Part shown: positions 1-14,900 of the stretch, in pieces
Layout: each line of letters begins with the position of its first letter
Numbering within the stretch: the first letter of the stretch is position 1
Assembly: GCA_026874595.1 (NCBI GenBank)
Contig: CM049309.1
Span: 45,848,079-45,912,078 of the forward strand
Source: Sipunculus nudus
Lineage: Eukaryota > Annelida > Sipuncula > Golfingiida > Sipunculidae
DNA: 64,000 nucleotides
Direction: 5' to 3'
Notes under the pieces: model-generated
Told to the model about the DNA's origin: nothing
What the model saw: only the letters and a program-made list of their open reading frames with translations
Database searches by the model: none
Translations under genes and position numbers: made by a program

Positions 1-95
1 TGGACAAGCTCAGATGTCTATAGTAGAGAGGACACTGCAGTAAAGATGTTCTTATAAGGAGAAGTGGCCCTGTGTATGAAAATGACTTGCATATA

Positions 96-280
96 CAGTA
101 AAACCTCACCTAACGACCATCTCAGTTCAGCGACCACCTCAAAATAACTACCACTTTTTCATGGTCCTAATTCTCTTTTTCTCTTTATAATTATCAGACC
201 TCGCATAGAAGACACATCGAAAATGTGACCATTTTATCAAGGTCACCTTCAGGGGGGGTAATTTCAAGGTTTCACTATAC
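96..280 (+). mobile_element. TIR element, family C, copy 1
   Basis: Left end ACAGTAAAACCTCACC, right end AAGGTTTCACTATAC (inverted). The internal words CGACCATCTCAGTT, CACTTTTTCATGGTCCTAAT and TCAGACCT are shared with 27447-27633. About 185 bp, no ORF, so a small non-autonomous element. Confidence 0.6.
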
Positions 281-1562
281 ATGATTCAATAATTTGACTG
301 CCTTTATCAGTTGCCGATTTAAACCTGTACACTTGCTCATAATCACTGACAGTTTCTTAATTGATCATCATTAATTTGAATGAGCATGAGCCAGAAAGTT
401 TTAATTTACATTATTAATAATGGTCTGTTTCTGTGGATTTTATATGCCAGTTTTGCATATTAACAAAAACATTTTGAGTAGAACATTCTGATTGGTTGAA
501 AATAGAGCTGGTGTATAGCCTTACTGTTCTTTAACCAATCAAATGATCTAACTCAGGAGCTGCATTTAGTCATGCTATCTTGGTATAACTACATAACCGT
601 CACCAGTTAGTCATTAATTATGATCGTAATTTAGCTACACTCAGTAAAGTCATAAAGATTAAAGACTTCACATTGGTGCTTATTTTCCTGCATGGGTTCA
701 TAATCTTATTCCAACAAATGTTGCTGTGCTTTGAGTGCCCCAGGCTTATAGACACAATATACGAATGTGCTTTAATATTTCTGATACCTGGTTTTTCACA
801 ACTACAGCCAGATGTAAGTATCTGTCTCTCTGTTTGCATGTTGCCTGTCTAGTAATTAACATATTGTCAAACCCGAGTTGGTTGATGATACTTGTGAATA
901 CACTTATATATTCTTTATATTCCATTATGACAGACTTTCTCGTACTGAGATAAATTAGTCTTTATTCCCATCTTTACAGACTTTGATATACATTCACACT
1001 AAATAGAATATTTCAGGATTTCTTTAATCATCTTAAACTTTTTATTACTTACATATTGTATATATATATATATATATATAGTATTTAACATATTATCAAA
1101 CCTGGATTGTCCTATTTCACTTTTGAAACACGCTTGTTTGTCACATATTTCATACATCTTATCATATTCATACACAATAGCTAGGGTATCACAAACTAAT
1201 TCTATATAGTTAAAGTTATAGTTTTGTATTTATAGTATTTAGCATATTTTCAAACCGGGGTAGATGACTTTTGAATATACTGATTAATCCTCTGTTCCTC
1301 TTATTACAAAATTCATATTCATGCTCTTTTGTTTCATTCTTTCTTTAAAACAGGCTAAAACCTATTTTTCCATAAAAATAAAGAGTCCCTTATAGAAAAT
1401 CACAATGAATGTTAAAACTTCAGTGGACTCATGCTTTTTTAAATAAAAAATTGACAACATAAACTGTAAGAATTTTTCTTTGGTAAATTATTACTGTTTA
1501 TGAATGTGGATACACCAGGAATAGTTTTCATAAGGATTTCACGTTTGGTATATTTCCTGTTT

Positions 1563-1620
1563 TACAACTTTTGAAAGAGATCACTGGTGACTACAACTTT
1601 TGAAAGAGATCACTTGTGAC
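1563..1620 (+). repeat. 29-bp direct duplication
   Basis: Two adjacent copies of TACAACTTTTGAAAGAGATC followed by ACTGGTGAC / ACTTGTGAC. Confidence 0.9.
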
Positions 1621-4600
1621 TCATTGCACCTGTGCAAAAAGATAACTATATTAACTTAACTGGATGAAAAAAAAGAATAGTCACATTGACAGAACATCTT
1701 GGTAAGCAGCTTTGTGAGAAATGCAGAAATCGATGATAATAGATGAAATGTTGTGATCATTGTTAAGTCAGGACCAGTCACTTTCCACAAGTAACAGTGC
1801 AGTGTGCTAAGTAGAAGACTATTTCCACTTTGCAAAATTATAAAAATCATAACTTATATTAAGCCAATATTGAGGATTTCAATCTTCAGTCTGGGAATCG
1901 ACAATTATGGCAAAAAGGTTTTCACACTTATATGATTTTCAAAATCATAACTGTCTTATACATGGTAAAAATAAAAAATTACACTATCAAATGGAAATGG
2001 TGAAAAAATGCAATTCTCAACAATTTTATTTTTCCATTAAATACCTAGTACCAATTGGAGTGCTTCATATGTCAATTAATTGTGTTTTAATTATGCCAAT
2101 GTCAACCTACTGTTCGTTCTGCTTTATTTATATATTTGCATTTAAAGTGAGCGTTTCATCAGAATATATTATAATCTGCATGCCGCTTTAGTATACTGTA
2201 AATGTGATCAGTGGCATAAACCAGTAAACATCTGCATTCAGTCATAATTAATATAATTGTCTAATCATGTGATTTGTAAACAAGGTGAAAGATATGTTGA
2301 CAGGATATTGTTTCTTGGAAGAAGAATTGTGATTATGTTATTTATTAAAGATAATAGAATAATAATAATCAAGCCAAATGGTTATGGTGAACTTTATAAA
2401 GTCATAAAAATTCATGTTAAACAAACCTCTGATAGGTCATCAGCTCCATCTAGTGATTATGTTTGAAACAACTTTTGTTTAAATATTTCTTGTGAACACA
2501 AATATGCTTAATCATATATGTTTTATTTTGTTAATTAAATTTTAACCATTTAAAAATTAAAATATACATCGAGAGCATACTTAGACCAACGAAATCTGCA
2601 GATGATGATCAGTTTAAAGTACGTTATAGTATCAATCACCTGTTTCTTTTGAAAACCAGAATCATTTGACAAAGACTATAAAGAAAATGTGTCTCATAGG
2701 ATGGAGATATTTATTAACTTTAAACAAGTCATGAATATTTTTAAATTGTGTACATATTGGATTTACATAGCTTTATTTCACTTTGTGCTCAGTCCCATAT
2801 GATATTTTTTTGTCTTGTACATACATAGATTACATCAATAAACAAGAATAATTAATACTTAATAATAAAGGACTAACTCTGTATAAACCTTTTAACAGCC
2901 CAGTTAACATCAATTATTGCCTTCTGGGCCAGGAATGGTTTTAAATTTACTGTTTCAGATATAAAATATCAGACAGGAAGTATTTGCAAAGTGTTATGAC
3001 AAAATCTCAATAACTATATCAGCAAAAATGGTATCATTTGCAGCTAGGGTTATCTTTAGATCTAGAATTTGACTTATGTTTGACATGTAAATTTAAGATT
3101 GCAAAATTATTAAAATCAAAATCTCAGCACAGGAACCCTTGGACTTAATGTGCATAATATATTTGATCTTGATATGCTCAGGTCTTAGATTATTTAGATT
3201 GTGATTGAATCGGGTAATCACAATAAAACTCATCCAGTGAAGGAAGTTTGTGGTTGTATTTAGCTTCCTTATAGTTAATGATAAGGAATGTTACATACTG
3301 GAACTGATATTGTTTCCACTCTCATTGGAAGTTGTCAGTTAGGATAATATATATCGCATCTCTTATAAAGATAAACTGTCTGGAATTTGAATTCTTGAAA
3401 ACCAAAATTAACATGATTGTTTAAAATCATCTTGCATGGAGATACTCCCTGAGTTTTTACAAAGTTTACTTGTAATGTTTTCATAGTAATTATTTGCACA
3501 GAGTGGGGATGATAGTTTCAGATTTGTGTGGCCATGTTTTCAAAGAAACATGTTTCATTGAGAGATTAGGGTGTGTATAAAACAAGTAGTCCAGAGTTTC
3601 TCATTTAGTAGTTAGCATTTTTCACCAAATTCCAGGCACCACCATTCCCAGAAATTGTGTTATACAAAGGACTTGGCATGTTCCAATGTAGTAATTGTAT
3701 GTCATTTAGTAAACAGGTACTTGTAGGTATAGGATTTCAGCTTTTTTCCTGAAAATAATAGCATGGTTTATGTATTATATTTTCTCATTATTGTTTTTGC
3801 ATAAGTACAAAATATTTATATATCTTTTTTTTTGCACATAATCACATGAAATAGAATTTGTAATTGTTTAGCAGTTCTACAGTAAGGTTTGTAACCTGTC
3901 CACAGTATATGGTAGATTGTACATTGTAAATGAAAAATGCACCTATGAAAAATTGCTATGCTGCTTTTAACAGTTACCATACATTAATTTTGTTAATAGG
4001 TTAAATACAAATATTGTGTTATTAAAGTATTTAGATAGGTATATACATTATGACAGTATGGCTGCAGGTTTGTTTAAAAAGGGGTGATTTAAGATCTGTG
4101 ACTTGATCAAAATGACATAATGGATGTCTAGCCCTATAATATTGTGCCATGAATCCATTAGGAATTTAATTTATTAAATGTATGTCACTAATACCTCTGA
4201 TAAAGTTCAGAACTGATACTGTTGGGATGTTTTACATCAAATATAATACATGATATTACCAACATATCACCATACTGCCAGTTTAAAAAATCTTTACTAT
4301 ATCAGCACAATTGCAGAACAGGGTTAAAACAATACTTGATCATTCATTGTTCCACTTTAAAAAATAGCATTCAGGCACATAAACAATTTTAAAAGAGAAG
4401 AGATATATTTGCTTATATATATTTTTTTCATATATTGGGAAATTAACTTAATAGTTACTGATGATACAAAATGAGATTTAAGTTAATATTTCTCTGTTTG
4501 CATATAAATACATATTATGTGTGTGTGTATTTTTACACATACATGAAATATATATCTGATTAATTAGCTTATTAATTTGATTTGACCCCATCCTCAGTTT

Positions 4601-4710
4601 TGTCTCATCAGATCATTAGATGACAATTTTAATTCCATTATGAAAAAAAAAAAACATTTTCGCAGATCATTGCAATATGCCCATCTATATATCTATATAT
4701 ATACATGTTT

Positions 4711-4743
<33 letters not shown>

Positions 4744-5210
4744 GTATATTATATTATATATTAATACACATGCATACATATACACAACATTTGTTGTAGT
4801 GACTTATAATTACATATTTATATTAAAAAGCTGCACATATTCATCAAACATAGACACTTTTACACATAGTCACTGACCAGGTATTGAGGCTGTATTGTTT
4901 AGTCCAGTCAGGTGATGGGTGAGATGCTTTCTCCCTGGTTTGATTGAGCTTGTCTTTATTTACGAATGGCTTGATAATTTCAGTCAGGGAGACAGAGGAT
5001 GAATGCAGCCACACCCAGTGCAGCGGTAGGTACTTTTTCTGCAATTCTGCAACTTGTATACAGGGGTGGAAAATTTCACAGGTGTAATTTTTTTTAAAAA
5101 AAGACACCATTTTGCTTGTTTATGGTATGTTACATATGATCTGATAAGCACTAAAAAAACAATTAGATAAATTTACATATAAACAAATGCAATAACTAGG
5201 TATGCATTTT

Positions 5211-6650
5211 TAGCTCAGCTGACTATAATAGTCGTGGTCCATTGTCCGTCGTCCGTCCGTCTGTCCGTCCGTCTGTCTTTCCGTCCGTCCGTAGATGTGG
5301 CACGTTTTGAAACCGTAAGACCTAGGAATCCAAAATTCGGCATAATGTTAGATGTCCCCAAGATCTCCTTCCAAGCTGAAAACTGGGTCTTTTCGACTTT
5401 GTTCCTTTGAGAAATTAAGGAAAAACCTCAATTTTTTATTAAAAACCTATTTTCACACTTCAGGACTGCCTAATATCAAAACCACTCATCTGTTTTTCCT
5501 CATATTTACCATAAATATTCCTCTATATAGTTCCTATGTACATTCAAGAAATTATGTCTGTATTATATAATTTAAAAAAGTTATGGACCCAAACATAATG
5601 CATTTTGTAAAAAATCAGGAAAGATATTTGATCACTTAACACAAAACATGTTAAAGCTATGGACCTTTTTTCCAGTAATATAACTTTAATTAATCAAAAT
5701 TAAATTGTATACCCAAAATTAGATGAAAATCTTTTAAATTTTTTAAAATATTAATAAAAATAAAAAATTGGTACCTTAAATTTTGCCCAACTTTGACCAT
5801 GGCACGTTTTTTTCCTGTAAGTACCGTGGATTTAATTTTCACAGCATGTTTTTGTTACCTTTTCAACTGTTACCACCAAAATTTGAAACCAGTTGATCAA
5901 AAACTGTAGATTTTATTCAAGTTTTCAAGCACCATGTAACATATTGTTTACATCAAGCTAGTGTTATGCAGTTTGCAAGAGCTCAGCTCCCCAGCTTCAG
6001 CTCTTAGTTCCTTAAATTCGGCATACAGCTAGATGTCTCCAAAATCCCCTACCATGCCAAGAGTTTGGTCACTAGGACTTAATACCTTCAAGATATTAAT
6101 GAAAAACTTCATTTTTCCATTAAAAACCCATTGTTACACTTCAAGACTGCCTCATATCAAAACCACTGATCTGACTTTAATCATAAATAATATACATATT
6201 TTTCATTCTCTATGCACATGCCAGAATGATGTCAGTATTGCGTAATTGTTTTAAGTTATGGGCCCAAACATAATGCACTTTGTAAAAAATCAAGAAATAT
6301 ATTTACTCCCTTAACTAGAGGATTGCAGAAGCTAGAGATTTTTTGTCAGGGATGTAACATTATTTAATCAAGATTCAATTGAATACCCAAAATTAGTTAT
6401 GAATTTTTCAAATTTTATAAGTTATTAGTATAAATGTAAAATTAGTAACTTAAATTTTGCCCAACTTTGATCATGGCACGTTTGTTTCCTGTGAGCACTG
6501 TTGATATAATTTTCATATCATGCACACATAAGGATTTCAGCTTTTAAGTTTAGAAAGCTGAAAGAAATTGGCCAAAAATTGTAGCTTTTATTAATGTTTT
6601 TATGAGGCCCTGTCAGACTTTGGCTCTCTCCAGCCCCTCTTGAGTCACCT
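5211..6650 (+). repeat. Large dispersed repeat, two tandem copies
   Basis: It begins TTAGCTCAGCTGACTATAAT, then a GTCCGTCCGTC run, then 'GATGTGGCACGTTTTGAAAC'. The body at 5333-5990 is repeated at about 6013-6600 (shared words: ATGTC[C/T]CCAA[G/A]ATC, CATATCAAAACCACTGATCT, TTTTGCCCAACTTTGA). A third related copy is at 49240-49700. No reading frame of note. Confidence 0.7.
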
Positions 6651-8700
6651 GTATGTTGACCTTGTTGAACTTTCAGCAAATTATGCATGCTTGAGGCGAG
6701 GCATACACAGGAATCCAGGCAGCTTATGGCCAGCCACAGTTGATCCAAGTGTCCAACCCAACTCATCTAGTAGTTTTAACCAACTACATAACAATAAACA
6801 ATAAATTAATCAATTTTTATTGGTTTTTAATAAAAAATTAAAGAAAAATAGAAAAGGAATTTGTTAGTTTATAATAACAGGAAATTAACTTGCAGTTACT
6901 GATGATATAAGAATCTTGTATCGATGGATAGAATGTCACGTATTCCAAATAACACCATGCAGTCACCTATGGTATTTTTCAGTTCAGTTTTAATGATAAA
7001 GAAGTAATTCATATCATTCATTACTAATCATTAGGGATCATATGATGGAAATTAATGATAGACAAAGATGCAGTTGATAATATTAATCTAGATTCCTACT
7101 GTGTCTAGTGTGTACATTGATGTGAAATTAGTCCAAAATGAATTTATCACAGTTATTTTTTAATATAAATAAAAGCCATAAAACCAGGTACTTATGATCA
7201 TTATTTAAATGTGTGAATTTTGTATATTCTGGATTCTCAACATCATTGTTTGGTGAAAACTGAATAAATACCAGACATGGTGCGAATACTTTGTAATTGT
7301 ATTTAAATACGAATATGATTATGTACTCCATTATAAAATTTCTTGCATAAAGAATGGGAATTCAGGTAAAAATGAAAGTATATGAATACCAGTGCAAATA
7401 CTTTCAAAATGTATTCATATATATTTCATTTTAAAAAATCATATGATTCTCTTATTATTTTTAATAAAAATTATATTTGGGACAATATTTGTAATTTTTT
7501 TTAATTAATAGTTAAACCCTTATATTATATATTCTGCTTATAAGTTATATGGCCAAGTCAAAATCTGTGTGACAATAGTACTCCATTTGTTAATAAAATA
7601 AATGAAATCAATCCTCTTCCCTGTCTCCAAAGGTACTATCAAAATCATACATAAGCTAAACAACAAAAACTCATAATACAGCTTATATTTATTACCACAC
7701 AAAACCAGCATGTGCCTCATTTCTAAATAATATTTTTTTATCATATATAACAGCTGGGCGTTGTGACCCATAGGTCCCTTGTTGTAAGTTTTGATCGTGG
7801 TTGTGTTCCTCAAATGCATTCCTTTCCATTTACATCATATTTTAACTATATAATTGCTTATAAAATCACCTGAAACGGTCAGTATGCACATTGTGAACTT
7901 CCACCCCTGTTGCAAGTTATGCTTAGCCAAAGCCTGTTGCATGGTTTATGGCATATGATGATATAGTAACAATTAGACACCAAGAAAATCTCACATTTGA
8001 ATCCACAGGATTCTGATGACTTCCTTTCCTTGAATGGATAATTGCAATTTATAATGTACGGAGGTCATGTTGAGATCTCCTCACAAACTGTAAAATAGGT
8101 CACTGTCTCTCTAGTAAGATCCATATTATATATTCAGACCTACCCTGTTTTGTTACCAGAGATGCTGCATATGGACAACTTTAATTATAGGTTCTCCAAG
8201 GTTCCTTGTCCCTAGTGCTGCTTATGGTTTGACATATACACCTTTTGTGGAAAATACATGCTTCAGTACAGTGCACTAAAGGAAGAATGTAAAGGCATTT
8301 AATATATTTCCAATATCTAAACCATTAATGCTATTGGCTTTCCATTCAGAGTTTACAAGCCTGTGGCCATGGCTTATGACCACACAAGAAATTGCATCTT
8401 TATATATTGGAGTAACTCGGGGAAAGATTTCCTGCCCATGCATATCTCTACAGTAGTGACACCTAGGGAAGGCCTGGTAAACAATTCTCCTGGTCCTGAT
8501 CTGTAGGACACAATGTAACTGCTTCTCATTTGTATTTGAATTGTCATTTGACAGTTAAGGTAACATACTATGTGGTTTTGCAAAAAAAGAAAATAACATG
8601 TTCAATTTCTCCAATTCATATTATATACAAGCAGATGTGAAAGGATTCATGTCTTGCTGGCAGTCAGAGGGAAATTAACATTCAGTCAAGGAGTTTATCA
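6651..8700 (+). other. ROCK intron, no feature recognised
   Basis: AT-rich sequence with no repeat or gene that I could support. Confidence 0.5.
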
Positions 8701-8729
8701 TGATTTTCATTGTTTCCTTATTGTTGCAG

Positions 8730-8927
8730 TCTCATGATGCAGAACAGAAGCTGCAGCAGGCAGAGCAGCAGCTCAGGTCGATGCAGCAGGCATACGAGGA
8801 ACTGGACTGGAACTACCGCACAGTGCTGAAAGAGAAGGAACGTGTGGCAGCAGAGGAAGCGGCCCTCAGGAAAGAACGTATGGCCTCCGAGAAAAGCGTG
8901 GCCCTCATCAAACATGACGTCAAAGAG
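8730..8927 (+). CDS. ROCK: ROCK exon a (first exon in window), coiled coil
   Basis: 198 nt, phase 0 at both ends, fragment residues 1-66. Acceptor TTGTTGCAG, donor GAG|GTATAG. The residues are Gln/Glu/Lys/Arg-rich with heptad spacing ('QLRSMQQAYEELDWNYRTVL'), as expected for the parallel coiled coil that follows the kinase domain. Confidence 0.93.
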
Positions 8928-11900
8928 GTATAGTGCTGTATTGCAAGTTTGTGACCTTTGATGTATCTGTGCTTCTGGTCCTGATTGAACAGATATCTGT
9001 AAAATTAACGTCTCTTATAAACTTTGAAATTATTGAATTATTAAGATTTAAGTTCAGTTAATACAGACAGAAAGGTAATTTTGTACATTACTGTCTTTCT
9101 CTTATTGTATCAACAAATTAAAAAAAAATCATCATCTAAACATGATATTGGATGTTGAAAAGTAACAAATAATCTTTTTCAAGACAGCGTTAATGATGTA
9201 TACACTTTTACTCAGTATCTCTACTCTTTTTAGCCTTTTGATTTAGCTTCCGACCATATGTATATAATATTTTCCAAGACTTCATGATAAATAAATGTGT
9301 AGGATGTTCATATTTCAGATATAGGGTGTGTTGTAGCTCACATTTTAGATTTGTTTTATTCCATATATAAGTTGCTCTCTCCAGAGAGCCTCAGTCAGAA
9401 GACTGTATTGAAGCTGCATATTATCAGCTGGTCTGTTGTCTGTTTTGCTAGGTACAAAGGAAGTACGAGCTGGAAGCTGACATGAGACAGAAGGCCGAGC
9501 TGCATATCAGGGAGCTGGAGGATCGGCTGCGTGACGAGATGAGCACACGTAAAGAAATAATCAACAGTAGTCAGCAAGTCAACAGCAAGATGATGGAGCA
9601 AGATAGACTGGTATGGGGCTGTGCTGATTTAAAGGGACAGGATGGAAGATAGCTAGACCAGCAGAATATACTGACAGAATAACTAAAACTAGATTATGTA
9701 CAGTTAAATTGTAATACTAAATAGAGGGCCACTCTGTGATTTGATTAAGGATTAAAATTTCTTAATCATAATTATCTCATGGGGCCATAGGCCCAATAAG
9801 TTATACCATGGCCATGCAGCTTCTGTCTGTCTGGCATCTGTCCACAATTTTTAAAAATGCCTCTTCATTTATTTCATGACTGATTTTGATTTTAGATATC
9901 TGGTAGGGCTGGTTGCAGCCTTTGAAACTTTGAATTTACATGGGGAGCTACTTACGGTGACTGACTCTCTGTGATGAAAAAATTGAACACACATTTCATG
10001 AAAAAAAAAAAATAGATAATTTTATGTTGGGGGGGGGGGATCACCAGATAGCGCAACATCATTGATGTTCTCATTCAGAAATCATCTTTTAGTTTAATCC
10101 ATATTTTAAAACTATAATTTAAATATTTACTTTTCTTGCATTTGATCAAAATCAGTCTTCCACAAAATCTTACCAATTTCAATACTAATGGTTGAGTGAA
10201 TACCACCTTTAGATTATTTTGTCTTCTTTAAGGATAAATTTAGGTTTCTATTTATGTTCCTCTTAAATTTCTTTAGCAAAATGTGTTAAAATTTTTTCTC
10301 AGTCCATGGGTGATTCCTAGAATTGAGTCTTTAATTGGTATAATAAGAAACCTTTTGAAATCATTTAAATGTTGATTCTTTCTTGGAAGACACATTGGAA
10401 TGGTTAGGAACCCATATAAATATTATGTATTACATAGCTATGAGTACGTGGCTGTATAATAAGACTGACAAGGAATTTATTTGTTTACAGATACAGGATC
10501 TAAGAGAGAAAGTGAAGAGTGAGGCAGACTCAGCCAATAAACAGAAAAAAGCCTTTAATGAATTGCAACAGGTGAGTTTCAGGAGCTATGGTAAAACTAT
10601 TTAAATTTTGTTCAACTATTACCATACATTCTCAATAAGTTTGAATAGAATTAATAATCTTTATCACTGAAGTCTAATGAAACTGATGAAATGAGTAAAT
10701 AGTCTGATGTTGCTTGGACCTTCGATCTACTGTTTTTCATAAGTGGGTGATAATACCAAAAGATAAGAATAACTACCTTATATTGCACCATATACTGTGG
10801 TTGGCTTTATATTTGCGAGGCTGATATTTCGCTATTTCTTAATTTTGAACGATTCACGAAGATTTCATTTTCAAGATTGCACCAAAAATCATAAAATCAG
10901 CAGTATTTGTATTGATTTTTAAGTTAGAATGAATCCTACAATACCATATTTAATCACTGATTTAGTCAATAACTTATGACTTGTATCACAGTTGATATTG
11001 CCTCTGTGAGTTTGGCTTGTTTTACAATAATGGATGTTTTACAATAATGGGATGCATGGGCCAATTTCCATACCATGCACAGATTTGGTGGCTGATTAGG
11101 TTGTTTCCAGAGGTCATCTTAGTTGATAGGATATCTTATCCCCTAGGGTTTCATATTCGCGATTATTAATTAACATTTGCGAATATTGCGAAATTAAAAC
11201 CCTTGCAAATAAAAAGGCAACCACAGTATATATGTACCTTTTCATATATTTGTGTTCATTCTGGAGTGGCATGTGTTTCACTTCTGTATTATGCCTACCA
11301 TATTTACATACAGGCACAAATTCTGCTCCCTTGTTCAGTCCACTAGAAAAAAATGCACTATAGACTTTGATAATAATATTTCAAATATTTTGGCTTATAT
11401 TCTCCTGCTGTTTTCATTGTTTGCTCTTGCCATTACTGGAATCATAGTGTATAAAATAATAATGGGTGAAGTGGTGTTTTATGACTGGTACCCTGGTGCT
11501 ATTACAACCCATTTGCGCTCAACCAGTCATGATTGTCTGAGAGCAGGGGGCCATTATTGTGTGGGATACAAAACTCAGGTCTTTACCATTCAGTGCACTC
11601 ACTCCTATGATAACAAACCAAGGCAAAGTGGCGACCTTCTAAAAAGTTGTAATGTGACTCAGAAGCGATATATATATAATTTTCACTCCATTCCTGAAAA
11701 TTGTATATTTTACACTGCAGCTCCTGAAATTTTGCGCTTTCTTATTTATTAAGTATTGTGCGCATTCAAATTGATTAAGTAAAGAAATAATGCTAAAAAA
11801 ATATTTATATTAATACCGTTTTCATATTAATACAGAATTTGAAATAATTGAAAATATACAGTAAATACTTCAAACAAGCCAAAAACAATTTTATCCCAAG

Positions 11901-14900
11901 GTCTCTTGTTAAAATATCACAGTAAAAGATTGGTTGGGATGTATTTATCCCAGGAAGGAGCTATATAGTATTTTAAATTAAAGGACCACTAGTCAAGAAC
12001 AGTAAAGGGAAGGATAAAAGGGGTATTAACATGCATTAATATGGCTCCTTTCCTAGCACTTAATTCTCACTTATTTCCAAGCTGCAGTTGCTTATTCTGA
12101 TTTATTTTCAGGGATTATCTTGGTTAAGAGTCCACGTTTTGCTCAAATAGATACTGAGAATGAAATAACACCATTAAAACTGATAAATGAATTTGTGATA
12201 AATTTCTTCAAGTAACATGATCATAAACAATATCAAACAGACATTCACTCAAACATGGAATTAAAATGTACAGTTTATCATTTGAATGTTTTGTGCATAT
12301 AATTTTTGCAAGTGTCTGTTACTAATATGTTCATTAACATTTCCGGTGTGTAAGTTTACTCATTAATCCCTTATGCTTTGTTCAACAGAGGTATAGTTCA
12401 ACAGATCAGAGCTACAGGGAACTCCTGGCCCGCTTCAGTGCCTTACAGGAAAGTAAATCAGCCCTGGAAAACTCTGTGTTAAAATTACAAGGAGCTTTAG
12501 ATGAAGAAAGCAACTGGAGAACCCATGGCTCCAATCAAATCACTGACCTCGAAGGTGAGTGGCCTGGTGTCTGACCTAGATTTGGTAAATAAAACATTCT
12601 GACATATTTTTAATCTCTATTACTTAGATACATGTATATGTTGATTTTGCCTACCAGCTTTTGTGGTTAAAACTCTTAAGCTGGGAGGTCATCAGTTCAA
12701 ATCTAAACTGAGAAGCAGTGAGATTTTTCATGGTCCAACCCCCACCAAGGGTGAACCTTCTGCAAGCTTAATTGGAAGGCTGTGCCCTACAGCTGTGTAT
12801 CACTCGCAAGCCAGTGCCTCATTATGGGTTCTACCATGTTAGACCCATCAGAGGGGATGATGAGACAACCCGTAGGTGCAGTAGACCCCAGGCTTAGGTG
12901 ACACCCAGATACAAAATAACATAAAATGAAGCAAGGGCTAACACCATGTCACATGTAGTTATTAAAAGGAGATTTTTGGTGATAATAAAAGCTTTGATAT
13001 TGAAAACTGTATTATTCCTTGCTTTTGTCACATGCTAAATGCTTATAGCCTAACCTTGGCCATGTCTTCATTATTGATTGCACTTAGGCAAAAAAAAAAT
13101 AAGGTTTGGTTCTCGGGCACTCTTCTTCAAAAATCGATTTTTTGTATGTTTCAATAAAAATGTCATATGAACAGGGAAAACATGATAATACCAGATTATT
13201 TTTGCTAAACATGTAAAAGCACTACAAAACAAAGAAAATTTTATTAAAATTTTATTATTTTATCTTCATGAAAGAAATGTCCGAGCAGCTGGATCTCAAA
13301 ATTGATAAGTTTTATTGAAAATCAAAAAAAAAAAATTGATGTGGGGGTTTAAAATTGATGCGGGCGGTGCTTGAGAACCATACCTTTTTATTTTTGCTTG
13401 CCTTATACTGCCTTTTTTCTCAGGGCCATCTTGTGCTGATTCAGTGACACTTAACCTGTGAAAGAGACATTTGATAATTCCTTTGTATATTCTTCTGAAC
13501 TAGGACAGGTTACATATACAATTAGCAGTATTTTTACTGCAGTGAATATGATTGAAGCTAGCATTTGATCAAAATGGGAAGTATCTTGAACAATCATTTC
13601 CAGCTTAAATACCAGATGGTTTGAACAATCATTTCCAGCTTAAATACCAGATGGTTTGAAAAATCATTTCCAGCTTAAATACCAGATGGTATGAACAATC
13701 ATTTCCAGCTTAAATACCAGATGGTTTGAACAATCATTTCCAGCTTAAATACCAGATGGTTTGAACAATCATTTCCAGCTTAAAGACAATATGGTTTGAA
13801 CAATCATTTCCAGCTTAAATACCCGATGGTTTGAACAATCATTTCTAGCTTAAATACCAGATGGTTTGAACAATCATTTCCAGCTTAAATACCAGATGGT
13901 TTGAACAATCATTTCCAGCTTAAATACCAGATGGTTTGAACAATCATTTCCAGCTTAAATACCAGATGGTTTGAACAATCATTTCCAGCTTAAAGACAAT
14001 ATGGTGGTGAGAATTGTTAGTGGTAATACAATAAAATAATAGTAATCATACCATTAAATTTTTCCTTGTGGTTTAGATTTAGGTACCTTAAGGCATTAAT
14101 GGAGTGTTTTCATGTTTGTGCTGATTTTGAGATGTTGTATGGAATTGACATGATAATGAAGGTACAATACTGATCATTTGCAGAACGGATAAAGTCCTTA
14201 GAGAGGGAGAAGAAGATGATGGAGAGCCGAGAGTCAGATACCTTAGCGGAAACAAAGAGACTACAGAACACTATCATAGAGCTAGAAAAGGTACATGACT
14301 TCATATGATTTACTACTGCATTACATCCAGTGTGTTGACAGTGTGCACAGGTGCCCACAGTCTGTCATTTTATAAATGGAATCTGAACAGATCCTGATAA
14401 AAAAAAAAGTAATACAGGGTTCCTGCGGGGCCTTTAGGAGTCTTATTTGTTATATTGCATTTTTAACTCTTGAAAAGACCTTAAAAATGCCAGGAATCCT
14501 TGCATAGTTCTTTAAAAAGGTCTTGAAAATTTGATTTTACCCATCCTGATATAATGAATGTGCACAAACAATTTGGTGATAGAACGTAAGCTTGAGACAG
14601 TTTAGGAGTAAATATTTATTCTTACTTTTGTTTTAATAGCTTATTTGCTGAGACTACCATGAAATTAGTCCAAACATTTAGTGATCACCATTTGGGATGT
14701 TCAGTAGTTTTTAAGGCATGGTAGGGCCATTAAAGAATTCTGTGAATAAAAGGGTCTTAAATTTTCTGTCAGCTGGTCTTAAAAAGTCTTAAAAGGTCTT
14801 AAATTTGCTTTGCCAAGACGTGCAGGAACCCTATAAATATTTACATGTTTTCCACTGTTTTGTGATGTAACAAGTCCCTGAGCTTCTAGTATGTTATTTA

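Larger units (their letters stand above)
1..8729 (+). other. ROCK: ROCK intron, 3' part (over 8.7 kb)
   Basis: No exon that I can support. The DNA is very AT-rich, with TA runs near 1060-1080 and 4685-4745. It holds a TIR element (96-280), loosely repeated blocks around 'AACATATTNTCAAACC' at about 850, 1085 and 1240, a 29-bp direct duplication (1563-1620) and a large repeat pair (5211-6650). The reading frames here are short and of biased composition. The intron ends at the acceptor TTGTTGCAG (8721-8729). Confidence 0.75.

Noticed and set aside
4640-4876. 78-codon frame rich in Ile/Tyr
   Set aside because: Translation of an AT microsatellite.
1-8729. Upstream ROCK kinase-domain exons
   Set aside because: I searched for kinase motifs (for example an HRD or DFG context) in the frames of this stretch and found none, so they must lie further upstream.
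11252-11752. 166-codon open frame with a hydrophobic stretch
   Set aside because: It lies in a ROCK intron beside a transposable element, has no recognisable domain, no splice or promoter signals, and low-complexity ends.
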